64,000 nucleotides of DNA from the NCBI RefSeq assembly GCF_964199755.1, contig NC_133906.1, positions 11,842,001 to 11,906,000 of the forward strand, read 5' to 3'. A model generated the notes under the pieces. The model saw only the letters and a program-made list of their open reading frames with translations. It made no database searches and was not told the origin of the DNA. How positions within the stretch are numbered: the stretch's first letter is position 1; every line of letters starts with the position of its first letter. The stretch comes from Larus michahellis. Lineage: Eukaryota; Chordata; Aves; Charadriiformes; Laridae. Shown one piece after another: positions 51,726 through 64,000 of the stretch. A program made the translations under genes and the position numbers.

Positions 51726-54700
51726 GCTGCTGCGGGTCCGTCTGGGGCGTTTTCCCTCTTTTTAACCCATCCGACGCCAGAGGGCCCGGGTGGGCGCACC
51801 GTCTCCTCTCTCCGCAGGCGTTCCTCTTTGAAAGGATCCGTAAAAAGGCAGACACCACATTTCCCACCCCACTGTCCCTATTTTCTGGCCACTGGTTGTT
51901 CCTCTCTCATTCCCGAGTGCTCGGAGCAGGCTCCGGCTCCCGGGGCTCCTCCGGAGGGCAGTCCTTCCTCCAGGACAGCCAGAAGTCAGAGTATTTATCC
52001 AATTTTCGCCATATTCATGCATTATTTGGAGAAGAACCAACAAGCTGAAACACAGCTTGGGTTCCCCTAAAACTATCTGAATTCTAGTCAAATGCAACAA
52101 ATCAAATTGTCCGAAAGATAAACACGAGGGCTGCAGAATAAGAAAGAGGCTGGGGCCACTGCAGAGCTGGACCTGGGACCAGCACAGGGCTGAGAACGCT
52201 CCCCAGAGCTCGGGAATGGGTCTGCTGGGGGCCGGGGGTCCCCAGCTCCCGTCCCCAGGAGACGACTGCGCACCCCGATGCGGGTGGGGTCCAGCAGTTA
52301 CCGCACAGAAATAAAACAACAGAGTACCTGAAACAGAAGCAGCTCCGGTGGGTAGGATAAGTTCATGCTGCAGGGAATGATTAATGATTTATCTACAGCT
52401 CCAGCAACAGGAGACGTCTGAGATTCCCTCCCCTGCCCAAGGTCAGACTTCACCGCTCAGAGCATCCACCTGCGGTCTTCTGCGTGTTCAAAGCAGCTTT
52501 TCCTGAGCGGACTAAAATTTGCTGGATTGAGGATCCTTTCTATTTGATCTTTATCATTAGCAATTTAAATTAAAATTGAAATTTTTTACCTTAAGTCATT
52601 AGAATTCCTTCCTAAACATTATTCTTAGGATTTTATTTTCAACAAAAGCTGTAACCCAGGACAAACCCAGTACAGTTAGCGGCATCAGAAGTTAAAATGT
52701 TACAAAAGTACTAACTCAGAGTTGTTCTCTGCAGAGTGGGTCATCTAGAGAGTTTCAGTATCTCTGTACATTGACAGAAATAAAATATCAAAGCTGAATT
52801 GCAGAGCAAGCCAAAGGAATAGCAAATGAGAGCGCAGAGGGCAGCTCTCCTGCAACAGCTTCGGAGGAAGAGCCACCCTGTGTCCCTGGCCCATCCCGGC
52901 AGCAATGCACACTCCAGCCCAGCTGGGAAATGGGAAAACACTGCTGGGCCCTGTGCCGGCTGAAACCTGCCGAGGGGTTCATTTTCCACGGCAAACAGAG
53001 AGCCTCATCTCCTTCAGCTGGGGCTTTGCTTGGTCTGCAATAAAAAGAGGGCACTCTTAAAAAAATAAGTGAAACTTTTCCCCCAGTTTTCTTAAGAAAT
53101 GGAGCTTTTCTATTCTGTCAACTCAGATACAGGAGGCATGTCCCAAGTAGAGGATTTTTTTTCAGTGGGAATAGAGAAAGGGACGTTGTTCCAAAAGCAG
53201 CACCCATTTACTGAACTAATTCACTTACCTGTGTAACGTGCTACCAACCTACTGCACAAAATAGAGGTGTTGTAGAGAGATGGGCTACGGAATAATGAAC
53301 TGTAGCTCTCTTTTCTGCTACCCACAGTCATACTCACAGCCTTCCCTCATTTCTAGACACCCATTTGTCCAACATCAAAACTTAGGGAAAGTGCTGGAAA
53401 TTTCCTCTTTTCTGCAATATATGACATCCAGAACTGTCACAGCTGAATCCAGAGAACTACCTGCCTGAAAGGAAAATGAAGCCAGCACCCGGCGTATGTG
53501 CACCTATCAGCTATGTGTCCAAAATACACTTTGAAGCTTACATCAGAGCCATTTGTATAGATTTTCCTTGGGTTTCTTACAACAAATACAACACTTCCTA
53601 GCAGGTAGACCCAAGAGCAGCAAGACCAGGAGGAGATGAGGATTCAGGTGCGCAGCAGGAGCAGATATCCTGTCCCACCACAGACTCGCCCTGCGCAGGG
53701 ACATCTCTGGGCACAGATGAGGATGTGCTCCTGGTGACACATCGGAGCTGGGAAGCAGAGGTGGAATCCCGAGATGCAGCAGTGGGGTGTTCCTGCACCA
53801 AAACATGCCAAGCAGGAACTTGGGGAAGAGGAGTGGGGTCACCAAGGCACCCGTCATGTGGAACAGCCACCTCCGGCCATCCCTGGTTGGTGACACGGGA
53901 GCATCACGGTAGATCTCTGGTGCCTTCTAATGGAGAAGAGGTAAGGCTGATGTCTTTCCTCCGGGAGGCTCCTGTGACAAATCAACTGCTCTCTGTGCCT
54001 CCGCAGGCACACCGAAACCCTTCCCTGCACCCCAGCCTGTGCCCGGGATGACCCCCAGGCCCTGCAAGGGTCCGGGGGAGCAAAGCAGCAAATTGCTGCT
54101 GCTGGATTTAAAAAAAAATAAAATAATTTTATCTTTTACTCTCTTACAACTTTAACTATTCAGCCAACTATATTTTTATTTCAAGTACCAAACTAATTTT
54201 TAGCAATGGCTTACAAAAATAGAGAAGTTCATCTACATTTATAGTATAGAACCTGAAGTCCTAAAAGAAGTGAAATTATACTTAGCAGCCGTATCTCAGC
54301 TGTAACTCTCCGGTGGACTTTAACATTATGGTATGTTTTCCACGCGTCAGATTTTAATATCCATTGCTGGCATCTCTCGTGGTTAGAGAGGGCTCATTTT
54401 CACGTGGGTGCCCAAAGCTTCTGTGGAATTAGAGGTATTTGTATGCTTTGCAGTTCTACCAGGTGGATGCTTATTCAAAAGTATAGTTACCAATATACAT
54501 ATTTAATTGAGCTTAAAACTGGTAACATTGAATATTTTAATCTACTTCATTTAGTTTCCCCAGTGCTCACCAAAGTGAGTGGAACGTTTAGTTCCCCAGT
54601 TCCACCAAAACCCCTGCCCCACACCCCCTCAGCGCTGGGGGGCGAGGTCTCCATCCGCAGCCAGCGGTTCCACCATCAGCCGCAGAGGGACACTATGGAC

Positions 54701-57370
54701 TGATGCTCGCCTTTCCAGGGCTGACACCGAGACCGTGTGGGTTCCGGTACCCACACGGTGCCCTCAGGGGAGGTAAAGCCTGTGGTGGGACATCATGCAT
54801 GGGGGGCCATGGCTGACCCTCCCGCAGCCCCACCAGCAGCAGCTCCTGGGGCCCAGTCCCTTTGCTGCGCTTGGCGCGACGCGGGGCACAGACCATCCGG
54901 GGCTCCTGCCAGCTGCTCCCTCTCCCATGAGCAGTGAGCTAGGGTCTCCTGGAGGGGCAAAACCACCCCTCCTGCCAGTGAAGCAAGGACTCTTATTCCA
55001 GCTGAGGATCAAACTACTGTCTATTAATAAACAGACTGCAAACCCTCCCGGGGGGCAGGCAGGAACGATATTATTCCTCTGAAGGGCCCTTAAAAGTCAT
55101 GAGAGATGAGATTTGCTTAAGAAAAATCACGAGAGGAGACTCCTTCTCCAAAGACACAACTTTAAGTGTGACAGTGCACAAAAAGATCGTTGTCTTCAGC
55201 AGATCATTTGAAATAGTGCCAATGTCATACACTGGCTTGAACGAAAGGCTTTGGAAAGCTCTAGGCAGAGATGGATAAGCTAAACAATGAAAAGCCCTGT
55301 TAGCATTTGGAGGGATTTTTTAGCTTATATTTGACAGATATAATTGCTACCTTTATCCTCAAGAATCAAAATGGTCCACCCTGGGGGGTATAAAGCCCAA
55401 ATTGCTCCCACAGCCAAGAGGACTTTGTCATGAGTATTTCCTGTCTATTCTAGGTCTTAGCTTTAACCAGAAGAGAAGAAAACATTAAACAATTTGGGAG
55501 ATGGGGGAGTTAATGTAGCAGAAGTTTTGCTGCTGACATCATGGCATCTAGGATGTCGGCTGCATCCCCTGGGACTTCTCGTGTCTCTGTCCCTGGGTCA
55601 GGAATATATTATCCGACCTCTATTCCTGTACCAGGACTGCGTGGAAAGTGGTGCTTTACCTCACTGGTGTGCCAGAGGAATCCAGAGCCCATGAAGGAAG
55701 GAACTTCCGCACCACCAGTTGCTAACGCCAAAAGTGGAAACCGTTTGGCTTCTGTTCACCACATGCACAGCTCACTCACACTTCTTCTAAACCCTCTGCA
55801 AAGGTCTCTTTCCAGCCTTCGGGGAGACGGTGCGAAATAAGAAAGGAGACATTCAAGCGTTCCGCCTGCCATGGAAGGAACTGAACCAGCCCCTGCTGAT
55901 GGCAGCACAGAGCTGGGGATACTGGTTAGACAGAATTCTGCATACTTCAGATTTTCAGATCTTTCCTTTAAGGTGAGAAAGCTGCACTTTCAAAGGGAGC
56001 AATCTGCAGCAGGGTCTTCCCTGGAAGAGGGGGCGGCAATACACACACCAGGCAGCTGTTCTCATTTGCCTTCACAAAAGACAACAATCTGTTCTTGCTA
56101 ATTTTTTTTTTGCATAATCACCTTGCACTACAGCTTGATCTTTTTCCTTCTTTCCTTAACCCATTGTTCAGCTTCCCGGGTTCATACAAATGCGACGTAA
56201 TTATTCCCCAGAATTTTTAGCTGGAAAGTCTCCTCACCGGCTTTTAGGAACTGCATTTTGAAGCAGCAATGACGTGTCTCCATTACGAGCTCCTTATGCA
56301 CTGTACACGACAGAGATTCCTCAAAAATGCTGCTAGAATGTCACCAAAGGACCACACGGCATTTCATCAGTGCTTGCTGAAGAACCACGAAGATATGCTT
56401 GGGCCTTTCAGCACGCAACACTTTGTGCTGCACATGTTCATGTCAGAGTTCAGCTGAGTAAAATATCAAATAGCTGCCACATACCAGAACAAAGCATACC
56501 TCTGGGGAAGCTCCTTGAACAGGCACATGGCTTTATCCTCGGTCATACCCTGCATCCTGGATCCGGAGTCTGTAACAATGGCCTGAGTAAACCAAGCTGG
56601 CTTTGGGGGCATCATGCTGGGTCAGCCTCCAGCTGGTTTGCTCTGGGTGGCTCCGGGCACCCTCCGTGCTGTCGGTGGATCCTTCACCACGCATTATGCT
56701 TAGAGCACGCTCAGGCTGAAAGACGTCCAACTGACAGCAGAATTCGGTTGACAAGTACCCGGTTCTGTCCCTGGGCTGGCGTGGTTAACTGCAGGCCTGA
56801 AAGGCAAAGCAGGGCATGGCTGGGGTTAAACTAATCTCCTCCTGCATGGTTTTAGCTTTTGACATCATGTTAACAAATACAGTTAGAGCCCGTTAACAGT
56901 ACCTTTAAAAACTTAGGATATCTGCTAAATCATCATCAGAGTGTAGCCATGTTTTCCCTTTTCAGGTGAAACTGCCTTAAAAAAACCCAAACAAACCAAA
57001 ACAACAACAAAAAAAAACCCAAATCCCCGAAAAAATCAAGAAAAGCTCTGGCAAACTCTTTTGCGCAAAAGACAATTATGTCAGTTAAAAAGCTGTCAAA
57101 GGTGAAACTCGCAATTCTGCAGACAGCCGGCCCAAATCACTCGGGCAGTTCAGTCTCATTTACACTCGTTTAAGAGGCAAAGTATAACTGCCAGTGGGAC
57201 TGTTGGCTGGTCCTCTACAAAGGGATGGGCTTCTCCTGAAGCAGGTCAGCGGCTCAGGCATGCTTTATCAAAACATTGATACAATAAAAAAAATCCACTC
57301 CTGAAACCTTCTTTCACTGCACACGCAAAGGCACGGGAAAAGCAACCGAAGCAGGCTGGGTGCTAGTGAG

Positions 57371-57428
57371 AATGTCAGCATCTCGGGTGTCCACAATGTC
57401 ACCATCTCGGGTGTCCACAATGTCACCA
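57371..57428. repeat. 24-bp tandem repeat, about 2.4 copies
   Basis: Units at 57371, 57395 and (partial) 57419 share AATGTCA(G/C)CATCTCGGG and GTGTCCAC. The second copy differs from the first by one base. Confidence 0.9.
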
Positions 57429-60317
57429 CTGGATCAGTCCAAAAGGATGGAAGCCATGGCTCGGGATTCAGCTGCTTCATCTGCTTTTCCCAACTGACAT
57501 ACATCCCATTACATTTGCATATTGTAATTTAAGTGCTTTCCTCCTGAGAAGGGCTAGAGATTCAGGCGACAGCGGGTTTAATTCATGCACATCTCTGGCC
57601 TTTCTCTTCTGCAGACAGCAGAGCGAAGGGTGGCACCTACTTACCCATAAGAGAATCGGTACGATGCAGCTCTGCACTTCCATGAAGGGATGTAACTGTG
57701 CATCCAACAAATTACATGCCTTGCCTGTAGTTTGTTAAATTGCAACAATTATACCCGTACTAATGAAGTAACTGGCAGAACAGGGGGAAAAAGAGAATAC
57801 TCAGCTCTGTCACACCGACACATCCCTACACAAAGTCCATCACAGCAGCAGAACGCATTCCTGGGCTGAGCTAAGGGTGCAGCCAACAAACACCACAGAA
57901 CACCTAAAGCAATGCAGAACTGCGGATACCCTGGCAGTATCACGGGTTCATTTTGTTTTAAAAAGTGATCTGATTTTAAAATTGCTACTATCAAACAGAT
58001 CCAGTTTACAAAAAGGAAGTGTGTGTGTGTGGGGGGGACGTACCTGCTTCGCAGACACCCAAGACCTTTGGCGCAGCGCAAGCAGCGGCACCTGCGCCCA
58101 CTTGCAATGTGTGCCATCTGCTGCATTGCTCGGAAACATCTCGGACAACCTTTTCATAACGCAAACCACAGTATCCAGCAGCCCGGATTAAAAGAGAATT
58201 CTTAAACACACCAGTCCCTGCAAGATTTCTGCCAGGTCTGAGCTCCAGTATGGAAAACAGGCTGAATAACGGCTTTTCATGGCTACAGCATGTGAAATGC
58301 CTGGACTCTTCAGCTAGGGGTCACTAGAATTCAAGGCAGAAGAGGGTTTCAGACTAAAGTTTCTCCAGAGGGAGGACATGCTCTACAGAGAAGACGACTG
58401 GATAAAAGCTTTTATATATTAACGGTAATATTAACTGAAGCTCCATATTCCTTCTATAATACTACTCCTGGCAAAGAGATTGCAAAATCATAGCGCTTTG
58501 CACGAACCCGCTGGCAATGCAGTGTCCTCGTCCCTGTCTCTCTGTAACACATGCTCTACGTTACCCATTCCTCTTTTGTGAATGTGCCATTAGGGCATAG
58601 AGCAGGCTGCATTTTGCTTGGAAAGGATCAATACTGAATGCCAAATACATATGAAAATACCCAGACCTGAAAGGACAAAAAACGTCTCATGGAGGCCTTA
58701 TCAATATGTTACGGTTCAATAAACCGGTTTCATTACAGGTTAAATTTATAAGGATAAAATGTGCATCTCCCTCCGCAGCCCTGTCGGACTGCCCTGGCTT
58801 GTGCTCCCCAGGGGTGCCCTCCCTTGTACCCAGGGGTGTCCCCCAACATCAGCTCAGCTTCCACACTTGGGTGTGCTCCACACATTCCCTTCCTCCAGCT
58901 CTACTTACACCTGGAATCAGGCGAGTCTGTTTTCTGACACGGACAGATACGAAAGGAAGTCCACCTCATTTCACGTACGTGTTTCTCCTCTTTTGCCACA
59001 ATGAAGACCACCTGATCTTCATTTTCTTGATTTTTTAAAAAACCTTACCATAATATTTGTATTGTGAAAAACAACTAGGGGGAAATCATAGTATGGAAAC
59101 AAAAGTTTTAAGTAAGTTTCTGCAGAAATTAATGCTTTATGAATAGCTTTGTGCACAAAAATAGATAGCGAGTGTGTAATAGCTCTCCTCCAGGGAGCTG
59201 GAATGTTAACAATAACTCTAACACTAATGAGCTGAGTTTTACCGCAGTGAGAACAGATGCACATACGAGTTAACTTTGTTTTACGGTCACATGATGTCAA
59301 TAGGTAGGCTGGGAAGTAAAAAGTATTCCTACTCACACTCCTTTTAACTAGTACATATCATAACCTCACACACCAGGAAGTGTTCTCCGCGTAGATCACC
59401 CAGTGCCATCACTATTAATAGACTGTCGTATGCAAATAGATGCTCTCCCACTACTATACACCATTCAGGACTCATTTCATTCCAGGACTGAATGCAATGC
59501 AGTTGGCAGCAGACATCATAAAACTAATCAATATCCGTGTGCAGCCTTTCCCTAGGCATATTTGATTTTTAAAAGAGTTCTTCAAATTCTTAGAATAAAA
59601 AGGCATTTAATTTGCATGCGGGGAAGAGAGAGACCAAGCTTGCAGGCAGGCTTTCTTTATACATCAATATCACAGGTTGTGTACTTCATTAGTGAAATCC
59701 TATCCTTATAGCAAGAGCTGGTGTTTTGAAAGAAACAAGTCCAAGAATTACAGGTGATGTCTATATGGTCCCCAGAGAATTTGCAGAAATGAAGTCAGCA
59801 ATAAAACTTAAAAAACACAATGGCATTCTTTAAATCAATCCTCTCCAACATATCAAATGTGGCCTCAGTTAGGCTTTTTTTTCCAACCTGGTTTCTGTAA
59901 TATTGCAATATTCATGCTCTAGGAGTCAGGAAGGACCACAGGCCAAGAAACCCCGTCTGCTGCTCTCAGCACTTCCAGCGCAAAGCAGGAATAAATGGTC
60001 CCTGGTGCAAATATGAAAACTACAGTAGCGAGGACAGGAACAAGTCCTGTCAAAGGTGGTTGCGCAAAAAATGTACTGAACGACAACATTTATGACAGTG
60101 AAGATGCAAGGCAGAACCCTGCAAACTCCCCAGATGCTGAAGGGACTCACTGACGCTCTTACCAAAGCTGTTAGAGAAGACAGCAGGCCATGCCACAGCA
60201 ATCAGAGATTAAAAATGGAAATCAGGAGTTCCAGGTAAATTTTCTCAATGTCTTGGACACCTGTGAGACAGATATATTTCAGCTCTAAAAACAGTGTGTG
60301 TAATCACGTGCTCATGA

Positions 60318-60358
60318 CTATATATATATGTATATATATGTGTATATATATACACACA
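60318..60358. repeat. TA/TG-rich microsatellite
   Basis: Alternating TATATATATG blocks run into a TACACACAC end, a simple-sequence repeat likely to vary in length between individuals. Confidence 0.9.
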
Positions 60359-60917
60359 CCTTATATACAACTGGTTTTTCTTTTGCAGGTGCTTAGTATT
60401 TTGAAGAGTTCACATATCCAACTTTACATTCCCACTGCCAAAAACTCTTCATGAATGTCTTCAGCAGCAACTGTTTCTGAGAAATGCTTTGAAAACATGT
60501 AGAAAATGTCATCAAACACACGGTTGTTTGTAGTTTCTTCAAAACAATCACATAAAATGAGACAGATGTGTTTATACGCATAGAAATCTTTACAAAACGC
60601 TAGTAACCGAACATTAGACATCTATCACACACAGATGCTAAACTGACATTAATAAAGCTGCAGTGTAAGGCACTTACAGGTCGGCAGATGTAAAAAATCA
60701 GAATCAAAGGCTCAAATAATTCTGGTGGTTACTCAAGAGAAGTCAAGGTGAGGCAGCAGACTTTACCGAGAGCACACGTGCACGTCCTCATAGCCACACG
60801 TATACAAACCCTACACCTTGACCACAGCAACTGGGAACACAGCACGTCTTCACTCAACAAAACCACACTCAGTCTGTTAGACAAATGTTATCAAATAATA
60901 ACTATTGAAGTAAAATG

Positions 60918-60944
60918 AGGGTCTAACTCTTAGAGTTAGACCCT
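60918..60944. repeat. perfect inverted repeat, 13-nt arms, 1-nt centre
   Basis: The left arm AGGGTCTAACTCT is the exact reverse complement of the right arm AGAGTTAGACCCT, separated by one T. It lies in AT-rich intergenic DNA about 9 kb from the STK32A CpG island. No transposon ends or reading frame explain it. Confidence 0.9.
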
Positions 60945-63177
60945 GTAAAATACCCATTACAGTTTGTCCCTTTAATGACAAAACAATAAATAATAAAAAT
61001 GTTTTAAACAATAAGGAAATAACAACCGCATAAACCTTATCACAACAATTAGAAAAAGAGGTATTTGTTCATTGGTTTCCTTAGGTTACAGAATCAGAGA
61101 TATTATTATTGCCAAGACTGTATAAAGAAAAGCTTACATATAAAAATATTCTTGTCCCAGATGGGCTTGATTGCCATATTTGCTTTCCAGTTTTTGTAAT
61201 TCGCACTTTAAATCTCCGAGGAAAAAAATTGCTCTAACAGCTGTTGATTTGTATGAACTAACTTGCATAAATGTTCTCCCTCCTATCCTTCAGGGAAAAG
61301 TCTGAGTAAACATGAGCCAGGGAAATCTATTCCCTTAGAAAAAGTCATCTTCTGGCAATCTGAAAAACTTGGTCCTTTGCGAAAGTCAGTCATTTCAGCA
61401 TTACAGTTTTTTCCCTGATGTGTAAATGGGGTCATGGTGAAACCAGATACACCATTGGAAAGGACTCTGGTGCCGTACTCTCTCTCCCCCTCCAGGCCAC
61501 ATCCAACATCTGGCTGCCAAAGCACTGCCACGGCCAAGGAATGGCCACTGTTCGCCCGTCCCTGGTGCCGAGCACCATGGCGCTCTGACCTCCCTTTCCC
61601 ATGGATCCAGCCAGGATCAGCAGCTCCCTTCTCCCACGCTAGCACTCAGCCCTGCACAACACCTTCCAGTTAAGACCACAGCTAGCCGAGAGACCTATGT
61701 TTTGGCAAGAAAACCTCTGCAGTTCTTAAACTCATTTTTATTTCATGTTTCAATAAATGTGCAAACATCTGGCAGACCTTCCATCTTCTGATTTAAAAAG
61801 CACTGTTTCTCCTGGGAAATGAGTTCACCCTCAAACTCCAGAATTTCTCTGTTGAGAATTTAAAAATGAATTACATTTAAAATTTAAAAAATTCCAAACT
61901 TTACATTGGATGTTACCCAGCAAGGGAGTTACTCCAGTGCATTACCAATACACAAGTCTTGAATCTTTCCCCTGTTTCTATTATGGCACTTTTTCCTACT
62001 GGCAACATATTCATCTTTACTTAACTCTAACCTAGGCAGTGAGAATCCTGCGCACCTGAAAGTGTCAGGAATTGACTCTGAAGTACTCCCAATGTAATTC
62101 TTACTGTATAAATAGTGACTAAAGACCAGAATTTTAATGGGTGCCTAGTGAAGCAGACAAGGACTCAAATGCTTTTGTTGATCTGTTCTTCCATGCTGAA
62201 AAGCTCCAAGAGATCGAGCCATCTGTGCTCAGGACAATGGTATTACGCAGTACTTGCTATTCAGGGTCGCATATCCATGTATTATACTTCAGGAATTTTT
62301 CTGACCGCTGGGAACAGAATTCTACTGATCTGTGATGGAACCTAGAAAGCCTAAAGGAAAGCACAAAGCACCGAGTTACCTCTACCAGCCCTGTGCCCAG
62401 CACCTGCTAGCTGGTCTCATGTGAGAGTTACAGAAAGGCTTAATTACAGAGAGCGAATAATTAGTGATGTCTCTCAAAGGCAGAGGCAGACCATCAACCA
62501 CACTGAGGAGCCCAGCGGCAGAGCCTGAAGCAGCTGGACTCCATCCTCCACCTTGCACAGTAAAATTTTAAGGAATGGGCTGACATTATTTACAAATGCT
62601 TGAGTAGTTATTTTTGAGACTACAGACAGACAGAGCTGTTAATGGGGAGGTCAAAGGGAACAGCTCTCATCCAGAACATACACTCATACAAAAGGTTAAG
62701 CACTGCAGAGCACACCCTGATCTAACCAGGGACAAACCCCCAGCACGGCCCGCGGGACAGGGGCTGGCAGCAGGGATACTGGCACCAGGATCCCCTAATC
62801 TGGTACCACTGGCAGAAGCAGAGCTCAGTGAGGCACCTATGGAGGCACTGCTGTGTGTGCACTATAGAGCCCGGATACAAGGAGCTCACAGGCCCGCAGC
62901 AGCCGTCCTCTCTCTCGCTTCAGTTCCTCCAGTCAGAGGGCACGACACAGCGTCCTCTCAGTGCACACGGTGGGTACTCAGTGCCCTCACCTGCTCATCT
63001 GGCACTTAAGGAAAGAAACCGTGACTCTCCTTCAGGGCGATGTGGGCCAGCCAGGTGCCCACTGCCAGCCGTCCTGTGGCTCCATTCTCTTAACGCAGGA
63101 AAGATGAGACCAGCCCCTGTGAGCGCTCTGAAACACAGCAGTGAGACAAACCATCCAGGGACTGCGAGAAGTGGGTC

Positions 63178-63962
63178 TGTGTGAACATCATGAGGTTACA
63201 ACCAGGCCAAGTGCAGGGTCCTGCCCCTGGGTCAAGGCAACCCCTGGTACCAGCACAGGCTGGGGATGGAGGGATGGAGAGCAGCCCTGCCGAAAAGGGC
63301 TTGGGGGTGTTGGTGGATGAGAAGCTCAACACGACCCAGCAACGTGCGCTGGCAGCCCAGAAACCCCCCACAGCCTGGGCTGCATCCCCAGCAGCGTGGG
63401 CAGCAGGGCGAGGGGGGGATTCTGCCCTTCTGCTCCACTCTGGGGAGACCCCCCTGCAGTGCTGCCTCCAGCTCTGGGGCACCAACAGCAGAAGGACACA
63501 GAGCTGTTGGAGCGGGGCCAGAGGAGGCCCCAGAGATGCTGGGAGGGCTGGAGCCCCTCTGCTGTGAGGACAGGCTGAGAGAGCTGGGGGGTTCAGCCTG
63601 GAGAAGAGAAGGCTCCGGGGAGACCTTGGAGCCCCTTCCAGTCCCTAAAGGGGCTCCAGGAAAGATGGGGAGGGACTCTGGATCAGGGAGGGGAGCCATA
63701 GGATGAGGGGGAATGGTTTTAAACTGAAAGAGAATTCCAGATGAGATATTGGGAAGAAATTGTTTGCTGTGAGGGCGGTGAGCCCCTGGCCCAGGTTGCC
63801 CAGAGAAGCTGTGGCTGCCCCATCCCTGGAGGGGTTCAAGGCCAGGTTGGACGGGGCTTGGAGCAACCTGGTGTGGTGGGAGGTGTCCCTGCCCAGGGCA
63901 GGGGCTGGCACTAGATGGGCTTTAAGGTCCCTTCCAACCCAAACCACTGCACGATTCTATGC
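63178..63962 (+). mobile_element. 5'-truncated CR1 LINE with decayed reverse-transcriptase C-terminal region
   Basis: The left part translates to a typical CR1 ORF2 C-terminal stretch (SPAEKGLGVLVDEKLN, then TTQQRALAAQK). Later parts of the same protein (EDRLRELGG, near 63568-63595) are in another frame, so the ORF is broken. The 3' end has GGTCCCTTCCAACCCAAACC and a single TTCTATG tail. About 785 bp remain of an element of several kilobases. It cannot move on its own. Confidence 0.9.
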
Positions 63963-64000
63963 TCTGAGCCCACCTTGGCGGTACATAACCGGAGCAGGAC

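Larger units (their letters stand above)
51726..63177. other. intergenic region upstream of STK32A, no gene recognised
   Basis: These 11.4 kb are mostly AT-rich unique sequence with many stops on both strands. I see no exon of a known protein. In mammals the next gene on this side of STK32A is PPP2R2B; none of its exons is recognised here. Small repeats at 57371-57428 and 60318-60358 and an inverted repeat at 60918-60944 are listed separately. Confidence 0.6.

Noticed and set aside
51175..51867. 230-codon - strand frame and 147-codon + strand frame across the CpG island
   Set aside because: Open frames on both strands of a CpG island are composition artefacts. The translations are Arg/Pro/Gly/Ala-rich with no recognisable similarity.
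56269..56457. 62-codon frame that looks protein-like (His-, Met- and Leu-rich)
   Set aside because: It is short, isolated in intergenic DNA and matches nothing I recognise.
59926..60201. 91-codon - strand frame rich in Cys and hydrophobic residues
   Set aside because: It has no conserved family motif, neighbouring exon or promoter signal. AT-rich sequence often yields hydrophobic chance frames.

Overview
The window is vertebrate nuclear DNA, almost certainly from a bird. Three chicken-repeat-1 (CR1) LINE copies carry the characteristic 3' end, with a segment reading GGTCCCTTCCAACC and an ATTCTATG-type tail. Introns are short. The coding exons give proteins very close to known vertebrate ones. 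No bacterial, viral or CRISPR-type system is present.

Two convergent (tail-to-tail) neuronal genes fill most of the window. On the + strand, 1045-13398 holds twelve consecutive coding exons of DPYSL3 (CRMP4). They run from the exon starting at residue 44 to the stop codon. Their lengths (185, 165, 62, 81, 69, 121, 157, 142, 171, 180, 163 and 89 nt) and phases join without a gap and predict a 570-residue protein if the usual 43 N-terminal residues lie upstream of the window. On the - strand, twelve coding exons between 48309 and 17833 encode a complete 396-residue STK32A (YANK1) kinase. It has an N-myristoylation-type start, a full set of kinase motifs with DFN in place of DFG, and a conserved QNNNL C-terminus. 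A CpG island at about 51190-51725 with a predicted non-coding exon marks the likely STK32A promoter.

Layout: 1-13398, DPYSL3 3' portion; 13399-17832, shared 3'-UTR/intergenic space between the two stop codons (4.4 kb) with candidate poly(A) signals on both strands; 17833-48309, STK32A coding region with introns of 0.3-7.4 kb; 48310-51725, STK32A 5'-UTR, first intron and CpG island; 51726-63177, intergenic DNA without a recognisable gene; 63178-63962, a 5'-truncated CR1.

DPYSL3 is a catalytically dead dihydropyrimidinase relative that regulates cytoskeleton and growth cones. STK32A is a poorly characterised membrane-associated serine/threonine kinase. Nothing in the sequence shows that they act together. 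Their adjacency is an old arrangement: vertebrates keep three DPYSL/CRMP-STK32 neighbour pairs, best explained by ancestral genome duplication. I found no convincing undescribed system. The more unusual local observations are a CR1 remnant inside a 310-bp STK32A intron just upstream of its 3' splice site, a perfect 27-nt inverted repeat in the intergenic region, a possible STK32A upstream ORF, and several weak but apparently used splice donors.
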